Shown: positions 1 to 6,903 of the stretch, one piece after another
Layout: each line of letters begins with the position of its first letter
How positions within the stretch are numbered: position 1 is the stretch's first letter
NCBI GenBank assembly: GCA_041744375.1
Contig: JBGTLA010000150.1
Coordinates: 1 to 23,572 of the forward strand
DNA length: 23,572 nucleotides
Reading direction: 5' to 3'
Source: JBGTLA01 sp041744375
GTDB lineage: Bacteria; Actinomycetota; Acidimicrobiia; Spongiisociales; ZC4RG35
Translations under genes and position numbers: made by a program
The notes under the pieces: model-generated
Database searches by the model: none
Seen by the model: the letters and a program-made list of their open reading frames with translations, nothing else
Told to the model about the DNA's origin: nothing

Positions 1-155
1 GCCGGACCCGACCCCATCGGGGGCCGGCCACGGCGCCGGGTCTTGAGGGCTTCGACGTCGTAGTCGGTCTCGGTGACCTCGGTCGAGAGAGCATCGATCG
101 CCTCATCGGTGAGGATGCGGCCGCTTCTGGTGCGATGGGTCTTAGGTTCGCTCAT
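1..155 (-). CDS. Ribbon-helix-helix type antitoxin, partial (C-terminus beyond left edge)
   Basis: The reading frame starts at ATG (155 to 153) and runs open to the left edge, giving 51 visible codons. The N-terminus reads MSEPKTHRTRSGRILTDEAI and continues to an RRRGRPPMGSGP segment, which is typical of actinobacterial antitoxins that carry an RHH/CopG DNA-binding domain just downstream; that domain itself lies outside the window. The start codon overlaps the stop of the upstream toxin frame by 4 bp (ATGA, 155 to 152), so the pair would be translationally coupled in toxin-then-antitoxin order. In such systems the antitoxin binds the toxin and represses the operon. Family assignment rests on remembered sequence style, not on a search. 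Confidence 0.65.
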   Translation of the reverse strand, partial: MSEPKTHRTRSGRILTDEAIDALSTEVTETDYDVEALKTRRRGRPPMGSGP

Positions 156-414
156 GGCATGTCCTCTTTGGTCTGTGGGAGCAGGTGGTAGAAGGTCGGT
201 CGGAGCGGCATGGCATGGATCACCAGGGTGATGTCGTCGGCGAGTTCGAGCCAGATGATCTCCAGCAGGTTGCCGGCTTTGTCGGGTCCGATAGCGAGGA
301 CCTTGGGTGGATCGGCGTCGGGATCGAGATCGATGACGGTGATGGCATAGTCAAGGGCGTGGCGGATGGCTGCGTCGTCGATACCGTGCTTGCGTGCCGA
401 CCGGGGATCTCCAC
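152..414 (-). pseudogene. Toxin partner of the RHH antitoxin, frameshifted near its 5' end
   Basis: From GTG at 414 the frame begins V-E-I-P-G, then must shift by one base around 400 to 406 (a CCCCGG run) to continue as SARKHGIDDAAIRHALDYAI and on through IGPDKAGNLLEIIWLEL, IHAMPLRP and the stop at 154 to 152. That protein, about 87 residues if the shift is repaired, matches the short toxin-like proteins usually paired with RRRGRPPxGSGP antitoxins (KHGI near the start, GPDRAGNLLE in the middle, HAMPLRP near the end). The downstream frame has no ATG, GTG or TTG of its own before the conserved part and meets TGA at 418 to 416. Either the toxin is dead or one base is missing from the assembly. 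The promoter would be leaderless: TACAAT at 428 to 423 lies 8 nt before the GTG. Confidence 0.6.
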
Positions 415-417
415 ATC

Positions 418-427
418 ACAATATTGT
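418..427. promoter_or_regulatory. Palindrome ACAATATTGT overlapping the toxin-antitoxin promoter
   Basis: A perfect 10-bp palindrome, AT-rich within a GC-rich neighbourhood, directly in front of the toxin GTG at 414. It overlaps the putative -10 TACAAT (minus strand, 428 to 423). RHH antitoxins bind short palindromes over their own promoters, so an autoregulatory operator is a reasonable inference. Confidence 0.4.
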
Positions 428-504
428 AATACGAAAATGAGGTGAAGGGAACCGACCGCCCAACATCTCTGGAGTACGTCTACGTGTCAGGGTGTCGCCC
501 GCGG

Positions 505-711
505 ATAGCCAAGAACCATCCCCTAACGGACTGGAACAAACGGCTGGCATGGCAGTCACTCACCATGTTCCGCATCCTCAACGGATACAGACTCGAGGTC
601 GCCACCGACGACGCCGTCGACCTCATGCTCGCCGCTGCCGCCGGTGAACTCACCGAAACCGAGGTAGCTGCTTGGCTCGCCGAACGGCTGCAGCCACTCA
701 ACAGCGCATAA
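505..711 (+). pseudogene. Doc/Fic-family toxin remnant, 5' truncated
   Basis: An open frame from GTG 442 to TAA 711 encodes 89 residues. Only the part from about I-A-K-N-H-P (505 onward) resembles a death-on-curing toxin: HPLTDWNKR, then MFRILNGYRLEVATDDAVDL and a C-terminal AAGELTETEVAAWLAERL helix. Doc proteins are about 125 residues, so roughly the first half is missing, and residues 1 to 21 of this frame do not look like Doc. The Fic motif HPFxDGNKR is altered here to HPLTDWNKR, with Trp replacing the Gly of the phosphate-binding loop, which should damage catalysis. No Phd-type antitoxin is adjacent. It sits head-to-head with the frameshifted toxin. Confidence 0.6.
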
Positions 712-774
712 CGCCGACAACGCCGCACGATCTCGCGCACCCGAACCGGCAATCTCCGCTAGCAACCCAAGGGC

Positions 775-993
775 ATGGAAAGGCTCCTTCTCACCCCCGA
801 AGACGCCGCTGACCTCCTATCAATCGGGCGCTCGAAGCTGTATGAGTTGATAGGAGATGGCCAACTGGCATCGGTTCGCATCGGCGCTAGCCGACGTGTC
901 CCAATGAGTGCCCTGGTCGAGTTCGTAGAGAACCTCCAGGCGACCTGGAATCAGCTGCCGAACGGAGGACCGGTCCACAGACGGAAGGATTGA
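775..993 (+). CDS. Excisionase-like helix-turn-helix protein (Xis/HTH_17 type)
   Basis: A 72-residue protein beginning MERLLLTPEDAADLLSIGRS, then KLYELIGDGQLASVRIG and a RRVPMSALVEFV segment. This is the standard layout of small MerR-like excisionase/HTH_17 proteins: a winged helix of about 55 residues in which TPEDAADLLSIGRSKLY forms the helix-turn-helix. Such proteins bend DNA at the attachment site and direct the integrase toward excision. It ends one base before the ATG of the integrase pseudogene (995), the usual xis-int order. The frame is intact although the integrase is not. An AAGG stretch just before the ATG is a weak ribosome-binding site. Confidence 0.75.
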   Translation: MERLLLTPEDAADLLSIGRSKLYELIGDGQLASVRIGASRRVPMSALVEFVENLQATWNQLPNGGPVHRRKD

Positions 994-994
994 G

Positions 995-2120
995 ATGAGC
1001 ATCCGACCCCGAGACACCTCGAGGGGCCGGGTCTACGACTCCCGCTATTGAGGTCCCGACGGCCGCGAGATCTCTCGGACCTTCCTCACCAAACGGGACG
1101 CGCGCGAGTTCGAGGCCCAGTAGCGGACAGCGAAGAGCCGCGGCACCTGGATCGACCCCCGGGGATCCAAGATCACGATGCGAGAGCTGGGAGCGGAGTG
1201 GCTGGAGAGCAACCCGGCCAAGAGAGACTCCACATGGGCCCGTGACGAGAGCGCCGTCCGCGTCCACGTGTACCCCGACATCGGTGACCGTGCGATCGGG
1301 AGCCTCACACCTGTCGACATCAGACGATTGGTCGCCAAGTGGTCTGAAGACCTGGCACCTCGGAGCGTCCGCCGCATCTACGGCGCGCTACGCGCGGCTT
1401 TGAACTTCGCCGTCGAAGTGGACCGGCTGGCGAGGACACCCTGCCGAGGCATCCACCTCCCGGCCGCTCAGCCGGTCAAGGCGATCGTTCCCGACCCCGT
1501 GCAGCTCATCGAGCTCGCCGACGCCATCGACCCGGACTACTCGGCGATGGTCTGGCTCGGAGCCGTGCTCGGGCTTCGATGGGGGCGAAGTGGCGGGCTT
1601 GCGCGTCGGTCACGTCGACGTGCTCCGCAAGACAATCACGAGCGCCGAGCAAGTAACGTGAGGTAGGGGCGGGGCGGGAGACATCGGACCACCCAAGTCA
1701 GCCGCGGCTCGGCGAGCGATCAGCATCCCAATCGAGCTCGCCGACGAGCTGAGCAGCCACACGCAGTTGATGGGACTCACAGGTGCCGATCCGGACGAGC
1801 TCCTGTTCCCCAACCAGGATGGGAGACCGCTCGACTACTCCAACTGGCGTGGCCGCGTGTGGGAGCCGGCGGTGAAGGCTGTCGGCATGGCGGGTCTCAA
1901 CTTCCACGATCTTCGCAGGACCAATGCCACCGCCATGGTTGCCGAAGGAGTCGACGTGAAGACTGCGCAGGCCAGGCTCGGACACTCCGACCCGCGGCTC
2001 ACCCTGGCTATCTATGCGCAGGCGACGACCGAAGGCGACCGGTCAGCGGCAAGCAAGCTCGGAGCCCTATTCATGGGACCTCACTCAGACCCGTCCGCTT
2101 CCTCCAAATCTTCTACATAG
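995..2120 (+). pseudogene. Tyrosine recombinase (phage-type integrase), degraded by three stops and a frameshift
   Basis: Read from ATG 995, the conceptual protein (about 375 residues) is a phage-type integrase with an N-terminal DNA-binding part, a SAM-like core-binding part (EWLESNPAKRDSTWARDESA through RRIYGALRAALNFAVE) and a catalytic domain. In-frame stops occur at 1049 (TGA), 1121 (TAG) and 1659 (TGA). A one-base insertion in the G run at 1581 to 1585 shifts the frame inside LGLRWGEVAGLR. The catalytic signature is still readable: Arg in LGLRWGE, HDLRR, LGHSDPRLTL and the Tyr in AIYAQ. It follows the xis-like gene by one base. Longest intact pieces are 1178 to 1666 and 1767 to 2120. It cannot make an active recombinase unless the assembly is wrong at all four places. 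Confidence 0.88.
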
Positions 2121-2251
2121 CAGTTGACAGGTTCCGACCACATACGGCGATTGGGCAGAGAACGCGCAATAGCGCCGAGGTGCCGATTTGTGCGGCAACT
2201 TGGGGTTTTCCTAAAGGGCAGCCCGACTCGGGTTTCAGTTCCCGGCGGCGA

Positions 2252-2674
2252 TCACATCTCGGATGCGAGTCCAAGCTGTTGCATCATCGCGGTCTCATCG
2301 GTCAAACCCCAGTGGGTCGTGAGCTTGCCGTCGTGGATTTCGACAGTGGTGATATCCAGCACCTCGAAGCTCCTGTTGGTGGGTGGAGTGCCCAAGAATT
2401 CGCCCTTGTGGGTACCCGAAATCGTGGCCCGTGACACGACCTTGTCCCCCTCGGCGATGACCTCATCCACGGTTATCTGGAGGTCAGGAAAGGCCGCGTG
2501 GAACATCGCGAAGACCGCCTTTGTCGACTCAGGGCCCGTTGCAGGGTGACCCGGGAACGCCGTGTGATCAACGGAATCCTCAGAAACCAGCCGCTCGATC
2601 ACATCTAGGTTCTTCCGATTGATGACCTCGTCGTAGAAGCTGATCACGAACGCCTTGTGGTCTTCGGTGGACAT
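2252..2674 (-). CDS. SnoaL-like (ester cyclase) NTF2-fold protein
   Basis: A 140-residue protein with SnoaL/polyketide-cyclase-like features: MSTEDHKAFVISFYDEVINR at the start, a DHTAFPGHPATGPE segment, FPDLQITVDEVIAEGDKVV, then GEFLGTPPTNRSFEVLDITT and DGKLTTHWGLTD. The fold is a cone-shaped alpha+beta barrel that binds small hydrophobic molecules. Members range from polyketide cyclases to proteins of unknown function, so the substrate cannot be named. A TAGGTT hexamer (2686 to 2681) lies 6 nt before the ATG, consistent with a leaderless message. It lies between the dead integrase and the tRNA-Pro gene, so it is either element cargo or host sequence. Confidence 0.85.
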   Translation of the reverse strand: MSTEDHKAFVISFYDEVINRKNLDVIERLVSEDSVDHTAFPGHPATGPESTKAVFAMFHAAFPDLQITVDEVIAEGDKVVSRATISGTHKGEFLGTPPTNRSFEVLDITTVEIHDGKLTTHWGLTDETAMMQQLGLASEM

Positions 2675-2977
2675 GCTTCAAACCTACCAGATATGTGGCA
2701 TCGTCGATATCGAACCCAACTTACCCCAACTCCACGCCCCTCCAGTGCTTGCGCATAACCGGCAATCCCGGAACTTCCATAAGGCACTCCGCGTGGTCGT
2801 AGGCAGAAGGGCGGGATGTGTGGGTGGGGATTCCGCGCGCGGATATCCGCGGGCTAGCGGTTGGAGGGAGTCTCGTTCGGCGACCTTCCAGATTCTGGAC
2901 GCGGGATAAAGGCGGGATGAATGTAAAGAGTGCTGGCCCAAGGCCCGTCTGCGAGCCTCTGACCAGCACCTTCTGAG
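2675..2977. other. Intergenic stretch with palindrome and repeated GCGGGAT
   Basis: No convincing gene in about 300 bp. It contains a perfect 14-bp palindrome CGCGGATATCCGCG (2838 to 2851) and the heptamer GCGGGAT at 2811, 2901 and 2912, with a fourth copy at 2986 inside the T arm of the tRNA-Pro gene. Being next to a tRNA attachment side with integrase remnants nearby, these might be recombinase or Xis arm sites, but that is speculative. Confidence 0.4.
2930..2969 (-). terminator. Possible terminator hairpin downstream of tRNA-Pro
   Basis: Reading the minus strand past the tRNA 3' end, GTGCTGG (2969 to 2963) pairs with CCAGCAC (2936 to 2930), with an inner AGGC/GCCT pairing, followed by a short T-containing stretch TCTTTAC. 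There is no long U tract, so this is a modest candidate. Confidence 0.4.
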
Positions 2978-3051
2978 TCGGGACGGCGGGATTCGAACCC
3001 ACGACCTCAGCGTCCCGAACGCTGCGCGCTACCAAGCTGCGCCACGTCCCG
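2978..3051 (-). tRNA. tRNA-Pro (anticodon CGG)
   Basis: The minus strand folds as a full 74-nt cloverleaf. Acceptor CGGGACG pairs with CGTCCCG, with discriminator A at 2978. The D stem is GCGC/GCGC around AGCTTGGTA. The anticodon stem CAGCG/CGCTG encloses the loop TTCGGGA, giving anticodon CGG, which reads proline codon CCG. The T arm is GTGGG-TTCGAAT-CCCGC. The 3' CCA is not encoded (CTC follows the discriminator), as is usual in many actinobacteria. Its 3' half faces the degraded integrase region and would be a typical attachment core. Confidence 0.96.
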
Positions 3052-3057
3052 ATGGTG

Positions 3058-3441
3058 TCAGTGTACCGACGTTGACGGGGTCGCAGGAAGCGCTACTGCG
3101 GCGCGCAGATCTTGAGCGGTGAACGGCTTGGTCACGGCCACGTCGGCACCGGCTCGCCGGGCCAAAAAGTGGTCGGCGGCGCGGTCGAGGAGGAGCACCG
3201 TCCGGATGGGCTCGATCTCTCCCGACTGGGAAGCCGAGCGTAGTGCCCGCACGACAGCCATTCCCCCCATCGACCCCACCTGGAGGTCCACCACTGCCAC
3301 GTCGGCGGAATGTTCGGCCGCGGCCGCCACCGCGACGCGAGGATCGGAGACCCGTTCGATGCGCAATCCCGGGTCGGTCAAGGAAGCCCGGACATCGTTT
3401 TCCACCCAGGTGGCGTCGGTCACCAAGATCACGCTGGCCAT
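3058..3441 (-). CDS. Stand-alone response-regulator receiver protein
   Basis: A 127-residue single receiver domain with no output domain. The phospho-acceptor is probably Asp52 (DVAVVDLQVGSMGG) and the conserved Lys is Lys105 (TKPF). Two features are unusual: the first acidic pocket is reduced to one Asp (VTDATW, Asp9), and the Thr/Ser switch after beta-4 is replaced by Asp86 (TVLLLDR). Single-domain receivers act by protein-protein interaction or as phosphate relays. It is divergent from the NfeD-type gene, with starts 62 bp apart, and ends 6 bp from the 5' end of tRNA-Pro. A TATCGT hexamer (3454 to 3449) lies 7 nt before the ATG, suggesting a leaderless transcript. No cognate kinase is adjacent; the hybrid kinase in this window is 17 kb away. 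Confidence 0.85.
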   Translation of the reverse strand: MASVILVTDATWVENDVRASLTDPGLRIERVSDPRVAVAAAAEHSADVAVVDLQVGSMGGMAVVRALRSASQSGEIEPIRTVLLLDRAADHFLARRAGADVAVTKPFTAQDLRAAVALPATPSTSVH

Positions 3442-3503
3442 GGCCGCGACGATAGTCGGCCCTCGGATGGCAGCCGTCGGGGCACCCCTAACATGACACG
3501 TTC

Positions 3504-4793
3504 GTGGTCCGTCTCATCCTCATCGCGCTGCTGCTCGCTCTCGTGGCGCCTCTGACCGCGATGGGCCAAGACGACGAGCATCGTGTCGATGTGATCGTGG
3601 TCTCGGGTCCGCTCGACGACCGTGCGATCGCCTTCCTCCTCACCACCATCGAAGACCTGGAGCAACGGGGAACGGAGGTGGTCATCCTTCAACTCGACGT
3701 TCCCGCCGTGGTTGCCGATCCTGACAGGTATGGCGAATTGGCAGCCGTGATCGCCAGCCCGCCCATTCCCCTGGTGGTATGGATCGGGCCCGCGCCCGCC
3801 ACTGCCTACGGCGGCGCCCTCGAACTGGCCGCCTCGGCCCCGTTGACTTTCGCCGCCCCCGGTGCCCGGGTCGGACATGCCTCGCCAACGGTGGTCGGAG
3901 GCGAGACGAGCACACCGCCGCAGATCACCGGGGATTTGGCCGATAGATCGGTGGTGGTCGAGGAGGTGAGAGCGGGCGTGATAGACGAGATGGCTCCCAC
4001 CATCCGTCAACTGATCCAGGTGTTGGACGGTCAGTCGATCGAGGTCAGAGGTGAGAACGTCGACATTTCGACCCTCGTTCCGGTTGCAGGCGGGTTGACC
4101 GGCGAGGTGACCACAGCACCGGTCGTTTTCCACGAACCGGGGTACTGGACCCGGTTCCTGCGCATGGCCGTCTCACCCGAAGCGGCTTTCTTCTTCTTGT
4201 TGGCCGGTCTCACCTTGGCCGCCTTCGAGTTCTACGCCATTGGGCCGGGTCTGGCCTCGGGGGTGGCGGCCCTCTCTCTCTTCTTGGCTGGTTACGGAAT
4301 TCATGCGCTGCCGATGCGGTGGTGGGCCCTGGTACTGATCGTGCTGGGGTGGTGGGCCCTCACCGGTTCCTACCAGATGGGCAGTGTCGCGACGGTCACG
4401 GCGCTAGGGGCGGTGTTGCTGGCCGCCGGGGGCCTGTCATTGGTCGAAGGGGCGCCGCAGCTGGAGATGAACGCCGTCGTCACCCTTGTGATCGTGGCCG
4501 GTGTCGTCGCCTTCTATGTGGTTGCCATGCCCACCGTGGCACGCTCCCGATTCAGTACTCGTACCATCGGACGCGACCATCTGGTGGGGAGCGAGGGGGT
4601 AGCGGTTTCAGATTTCGACCATCAGGGAGAAGTCGAAGTGGCCGGGGCCCGCTGGCGCGCCTCAGCCCACCGGGAGGCGGGGATAAAGGCCGGCGAACGG
4701 GTCAGAATCGTCGAGGTCGATGGCCTGGTCCTCGAGGTCGATCGCCTCGACGCCCACTCCGGTTCCAACGGACCTCGCGAAAATCATCTTTAA
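3504..4793 (+). CDS. NfeD-family membrane protein with ClpP-like domain lacking the Ser-Lys dyad
   Basis: A 429-residue protein in long-NfeD order: signal peptide (residues 1 to about 21), a ClpP/crotonase-fold domain (about 27 to 200), five hydrophobic segments (about 226 to 246, 249 to 269, 273 to 288, 294 to 314, 323 to 342) and a C-terminal OB-fold NfeD domain (about 353 to 415). Long NfeD proteins are membrane serine proteases with a Ser-Lys dyad, often partnered with stomatin-like proteins. Here the region expected to hold the Ser (RAASAG in characterised members) reads PATAYGG, and the only lysine in the whole protein is Lys395 in the OB fold, so the domain is probably non-proteolytic. 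GTG 3504 is chosen because TAACAT (3489 to 3494) lies 9 nt upstream and the signal peptide begins there. No stomatin gene is adjacent. Confidence 0.85.
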   Translation: MVRLILIALLLALVAPLTAMGQDDEHRVDVIVVSGPLDDRAIAFLLTTIEDLEQRGTEVVILQLDVPAVVADPDRYGELAAVIASPPIPLVVWIGPAPATAYGGALELAASAPLTFAAPGARVGHASPTVVGGETSTPPQITGDLADRSVVVEEVRAGVIDEMAPTIRQLIQVLDGQSIEVRGENVDISTLVPVAGGLTGEVTTAPVVFHEPGYWTRFLRMAVSPEAAFFFLLAGLTLAAFEFYAIGPGLASGVAALSLFLAGYGIHALPMRWWALVLIVLGWWALTGSYQMGSVATVTALGAVLLAAGGLSLVEGAPQLEMNAVVTLVIVAGVVAFYVVAMPTVARSRFSTRTIGRDHLVGSEGVAVSDFDHQGEVEVAGARWRASAHREAGIKAGERVRIVEVDGLVLEVDRLDAHSGSNGPRENHL

Positions 4794-4882
4794 CCCTTCC
4801 AATATTTCCCTGGCGAATGCTGGGATACATGGGTAGGTTGCGCCTCCCTTCCGGTACGCAAGGAAACGGAGACATCTTGTCC

Positions 4883-5131
4883 ATGGACGACTGGCAGCTC
4901 CAAGCCCTCTGTCGAGGCAACCACGCCCATCTGTTCTTCCCGCCTTCCACCTTTGAGCGGAAGGACGACCGAGAACGGAGAGAGAGTAGGGCCAAGGCCA
5001 TCTGCAATGTCTGTCCCGTACAAGGTGAGTGCACGTCGTATGCAGTCACCATTCGTGAGCCGTTCGGGATTTGGGGCGGCATGACCGAAACTGAGCGCAG
5101 GGAGCGTTTCGTCGCTAGTGCCGCTCGCTGA
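4883..5131 (+). CDS. WhiB-family iron-sulfur transcriptional regulator
   Basis: An 82-residue protein with the four WhiB cysteines: Cys10, Cys41, Cys44 and Cys50 (LC, then CNVCPVQGEC), which bind a [4Fe-4S] cluster. It also has the GIWGGMTE turn (FGIWGG) and a basic C-terminal end (ETERRERF). WhiB proteins occur only in actinobacteria and their phages; they sense redox or NO and act with the principal sigma factor. ATG 4883 has CGGAGA (4867 to 4872) upstream with about 10 nt spacing; a TTG at 4877 is an alternative start. The 89-bp upstream gap holds a GATACAT element that could be its -10. The stop lies 8 bp from the convergent selB stop. The subgroup cannot be assigned by eye. Confidence 0.95.
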   Translation: MDDWQLQALCRGNHAHLFFPPSTFERKDDRERRESRAKAICNVCPVQGECTSYAVTIREPFGIWGGMTETERRERFVASAAR

Positions 5132-5139
5132 AGCCGATT

Positions 5140-6903
5140 TCAGGGAGAGTCGCCGGGGGTCTGGTCCACGACGTGGCGACCGTCGCCCACACGACGCGTC
5201 ATCCCTTCGGAATCGGACCACTCCAGGATCGGGACGGCGTGTCGCCGGCTCACACCCACGGAGTCGCGGAAGTCGGCGACGGTGAAGCCTCCAGGCATTG
5301 TTGTGATTGCTTCCCTCAACCTGTCGGCATCGTCGGCCAGGTAGACGAACTCGCCTGAGACCTGGACGATGTCGCCCGCTCGGATCATCTGATGAAGCAC
5401 TTCGCGCTCGATGGGCAATTCGCTGCTCTTCGGGGGTGAGAGACCGGCGTCCGCCAGTACCTCTCTCGTCGCCAACCACGACTTGTGCTGCTCCTCTGTG
5501 AGGGAGGTCCGTCGGCCCGACTTCCAGGTGACGAGGCCGTCTGTCTCGAGCTCGGGGGTCGTGTCGACGACGTGGCGGGTCATCGCCGGGGTCAGACGAA
5601 GACGGCTCACCAGGGTTGCGAAGGGCAGCCCCGGCCGAAGGGGAGAGCCGGCGTGGAACTGGTCCACGAGTCCGACAGCTCGCGCGCTCAGGTCAGCGTG
5701 AGCGCTTTCGGTCAGGGCCTCATCGCCCACTACCACGGCTCGTCGGGGTGTTCCTGCGGAATGAGCCTCCAGGCGAGCGAGTGCGTCGATTCCCCGAATC
5801 TCCAGCAAGGCGTCGGCGGCGCTGTCAGGGTCGAGGTCTCGGGGAAGGGAAGCCGAGGAGGCCAACGAGCGTCCCCGGAGCGGGGGGTGGGGGTCGAGGA
5901 CAATTCCCCCGGCCACCACCGCCCTGCGGCCCGTCTCCCGGAGGATGAACCGGTCCCCATAGCGGAGGGGCAAGGGACGATCCAGCCGCATCAGCGCACC
6001 GCCGGCCAGGAACCGAACCCGAACCGGACGAACGCTCGATCCGACGTGGAGGTGATAGGCCCCCTTGGGAGGGAGCTCGTCCACATAGCGGGCGGTGGTG
6101 AGGTCGACGGTGAATCTCTCGGTCGGATCCCACGCTCCTTCCCCGCCGAGCATGTCCCCACGACCCAGCTCGTCGGAGGCGCCCGAGAGGTTCACCGCCA
6201 CCCGCCGTCGCGGTAGGGCCACCTCTGCCGGGCGCTCATGGGATTCGAGTCCGCGAATGCGCACCTTTTCCCCGCTCGGGTAGGCGACGAGGGTGTCGCC
6301 GACGCTCAAGCGCCCTCCCAGGAGGGTGCCGGTGACAACCGTGCCGGCTCCATCGATGGTGAAGCGACGATCGATCCACATTCGCGCACCCGTCGTCGGC
6401 TCGTCGTCGTCAATGTGACTGTCGAGGAGTCGGGTCAACTCGCCGAGACCGTGACCGGACGGCGCTGATATGGGTATGATCTCCGAACCAGCCAGAGCCG
6501 TCCCTTCGAGTCGTTCCAGTGCCTCCAAGGAGGCGATTTCGACGAGTTCGTCGTCGACGCGATCGACTTTGGTGAGGGCAACGACCGCACGTTGCACACC
6601 CAACAAGTCGAGGACGGCCAGATGCTCCTCGGACTGGGGCATCCACCCTTCGTCGGCGGCGACCACGAAAAGGGCGACGTCGATGCCTTCAACGCCGGCC
6701 AACATGTTCTTGATGAACCGCTCGTGACCGGGCACGTCGACGAAGGAGACTTCGCGGCCCGAGGGCAGGGTCATCCAGGTGAAGCCGAGATCGATGGTGA
6801 GGCCCCGGCGCTTCTCCTCGGCCAATCGGTCGGGGTGGCGCCCGGTGAGGGCGGCGAGCAGGGTCGACTTGCCATGGTCGACGTGCCCGGCGGTGGCGAT
6901 CAC
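5140..6903 (-). CDS. selB: Selenocysteine-specific elongation factor SelB
   Basis: A 587-residue protein (E. coli SelB has 614). The GTPase domain shows G1 GHVDHGKS (residues 6 to 13), RGLTID (33 to 38), G3 DVPGH (56 to 60) and G4 TKVD (111 to 114). EF-Tu-like domains II and III follow, then C-terminal winged helices ending in FTVADFRDSVGVSRRHAVPI and RRVGDGRHV, the SelB-type end that binds the SECIS RNA. It delivers Sec-tRNA to in-frame UGA. GTG 6903 gives MIATAGHVDHGK, like E. coli MIIATAGHVDHGK; GTG 6909 is an alternative. A longer open frame reaching 7209 is only the overlap with selA. The start overlaps the selA stop (GTGA, 6903 to 6900), implying coupled translation. Confidence 0.97.
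   Translation of the reverse strand: MIATAGHVDHGKSTLLAALTGRHPDRLAEEKRRGLTIDLGFTWMTLPSGREVSFVDVPGHERFIKNMLAGVEGIDVALFVVAADEGWMPQSEEHLAVLDLLGVQRAVVALTKVDRVDDELVEIASLEALERLEGTALAGSEIIPISAPSGHGLGELTRLLDSHIDDDEPTTGARMWIDRRFTIDGAGTVVTGTLLGGRLSVGDTLVAYPSGEKVRIRGLESHERPAEVALPRRRVAVNLSGASDELGRGDMLGGEGAWDPTERFTVDLTTARYVDELPPKGAYHLHVGSSVRPVRVRFLAGGALMRLDRPLPLRYGDRFILRETGRRAVVAGGIVLDPHPPLRGRSLASSASLPRDLDPDSAADALLEIRGIDALARLEAHSAGTPRRAVVVGDEALTESAHADLSARAVGLVDQFHAGSPLRPGLPFATLVSRLRLTPAMTRHVVDTTPELETDGLVTWKSGRRTSLTEEQHKSWLATREVLADAGLSPPKSSELPIEREVLHQMIRAGDIVQVSGEFVYLADDADRLREAITTMPGGFTVADFRDSVGVSRRHAVPILEWSDSEGMTRRVGDGRHVVDQTPGDSP

Noticed and set aside
1049..1661. In-frame TGA codons of the integrase as selenocysteine codons, given selA/selB nearby
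   Set aside because: A TAG and a frameshift also interrupt the gene, and the TGA sites do not align with Cys positions of integrases; simple decay explains all lesions.
2721..3035. Minus-strand frame spanning the tRNA-Pro gene
   Set aside because: Its first residues are a translation of the tRNA itself.
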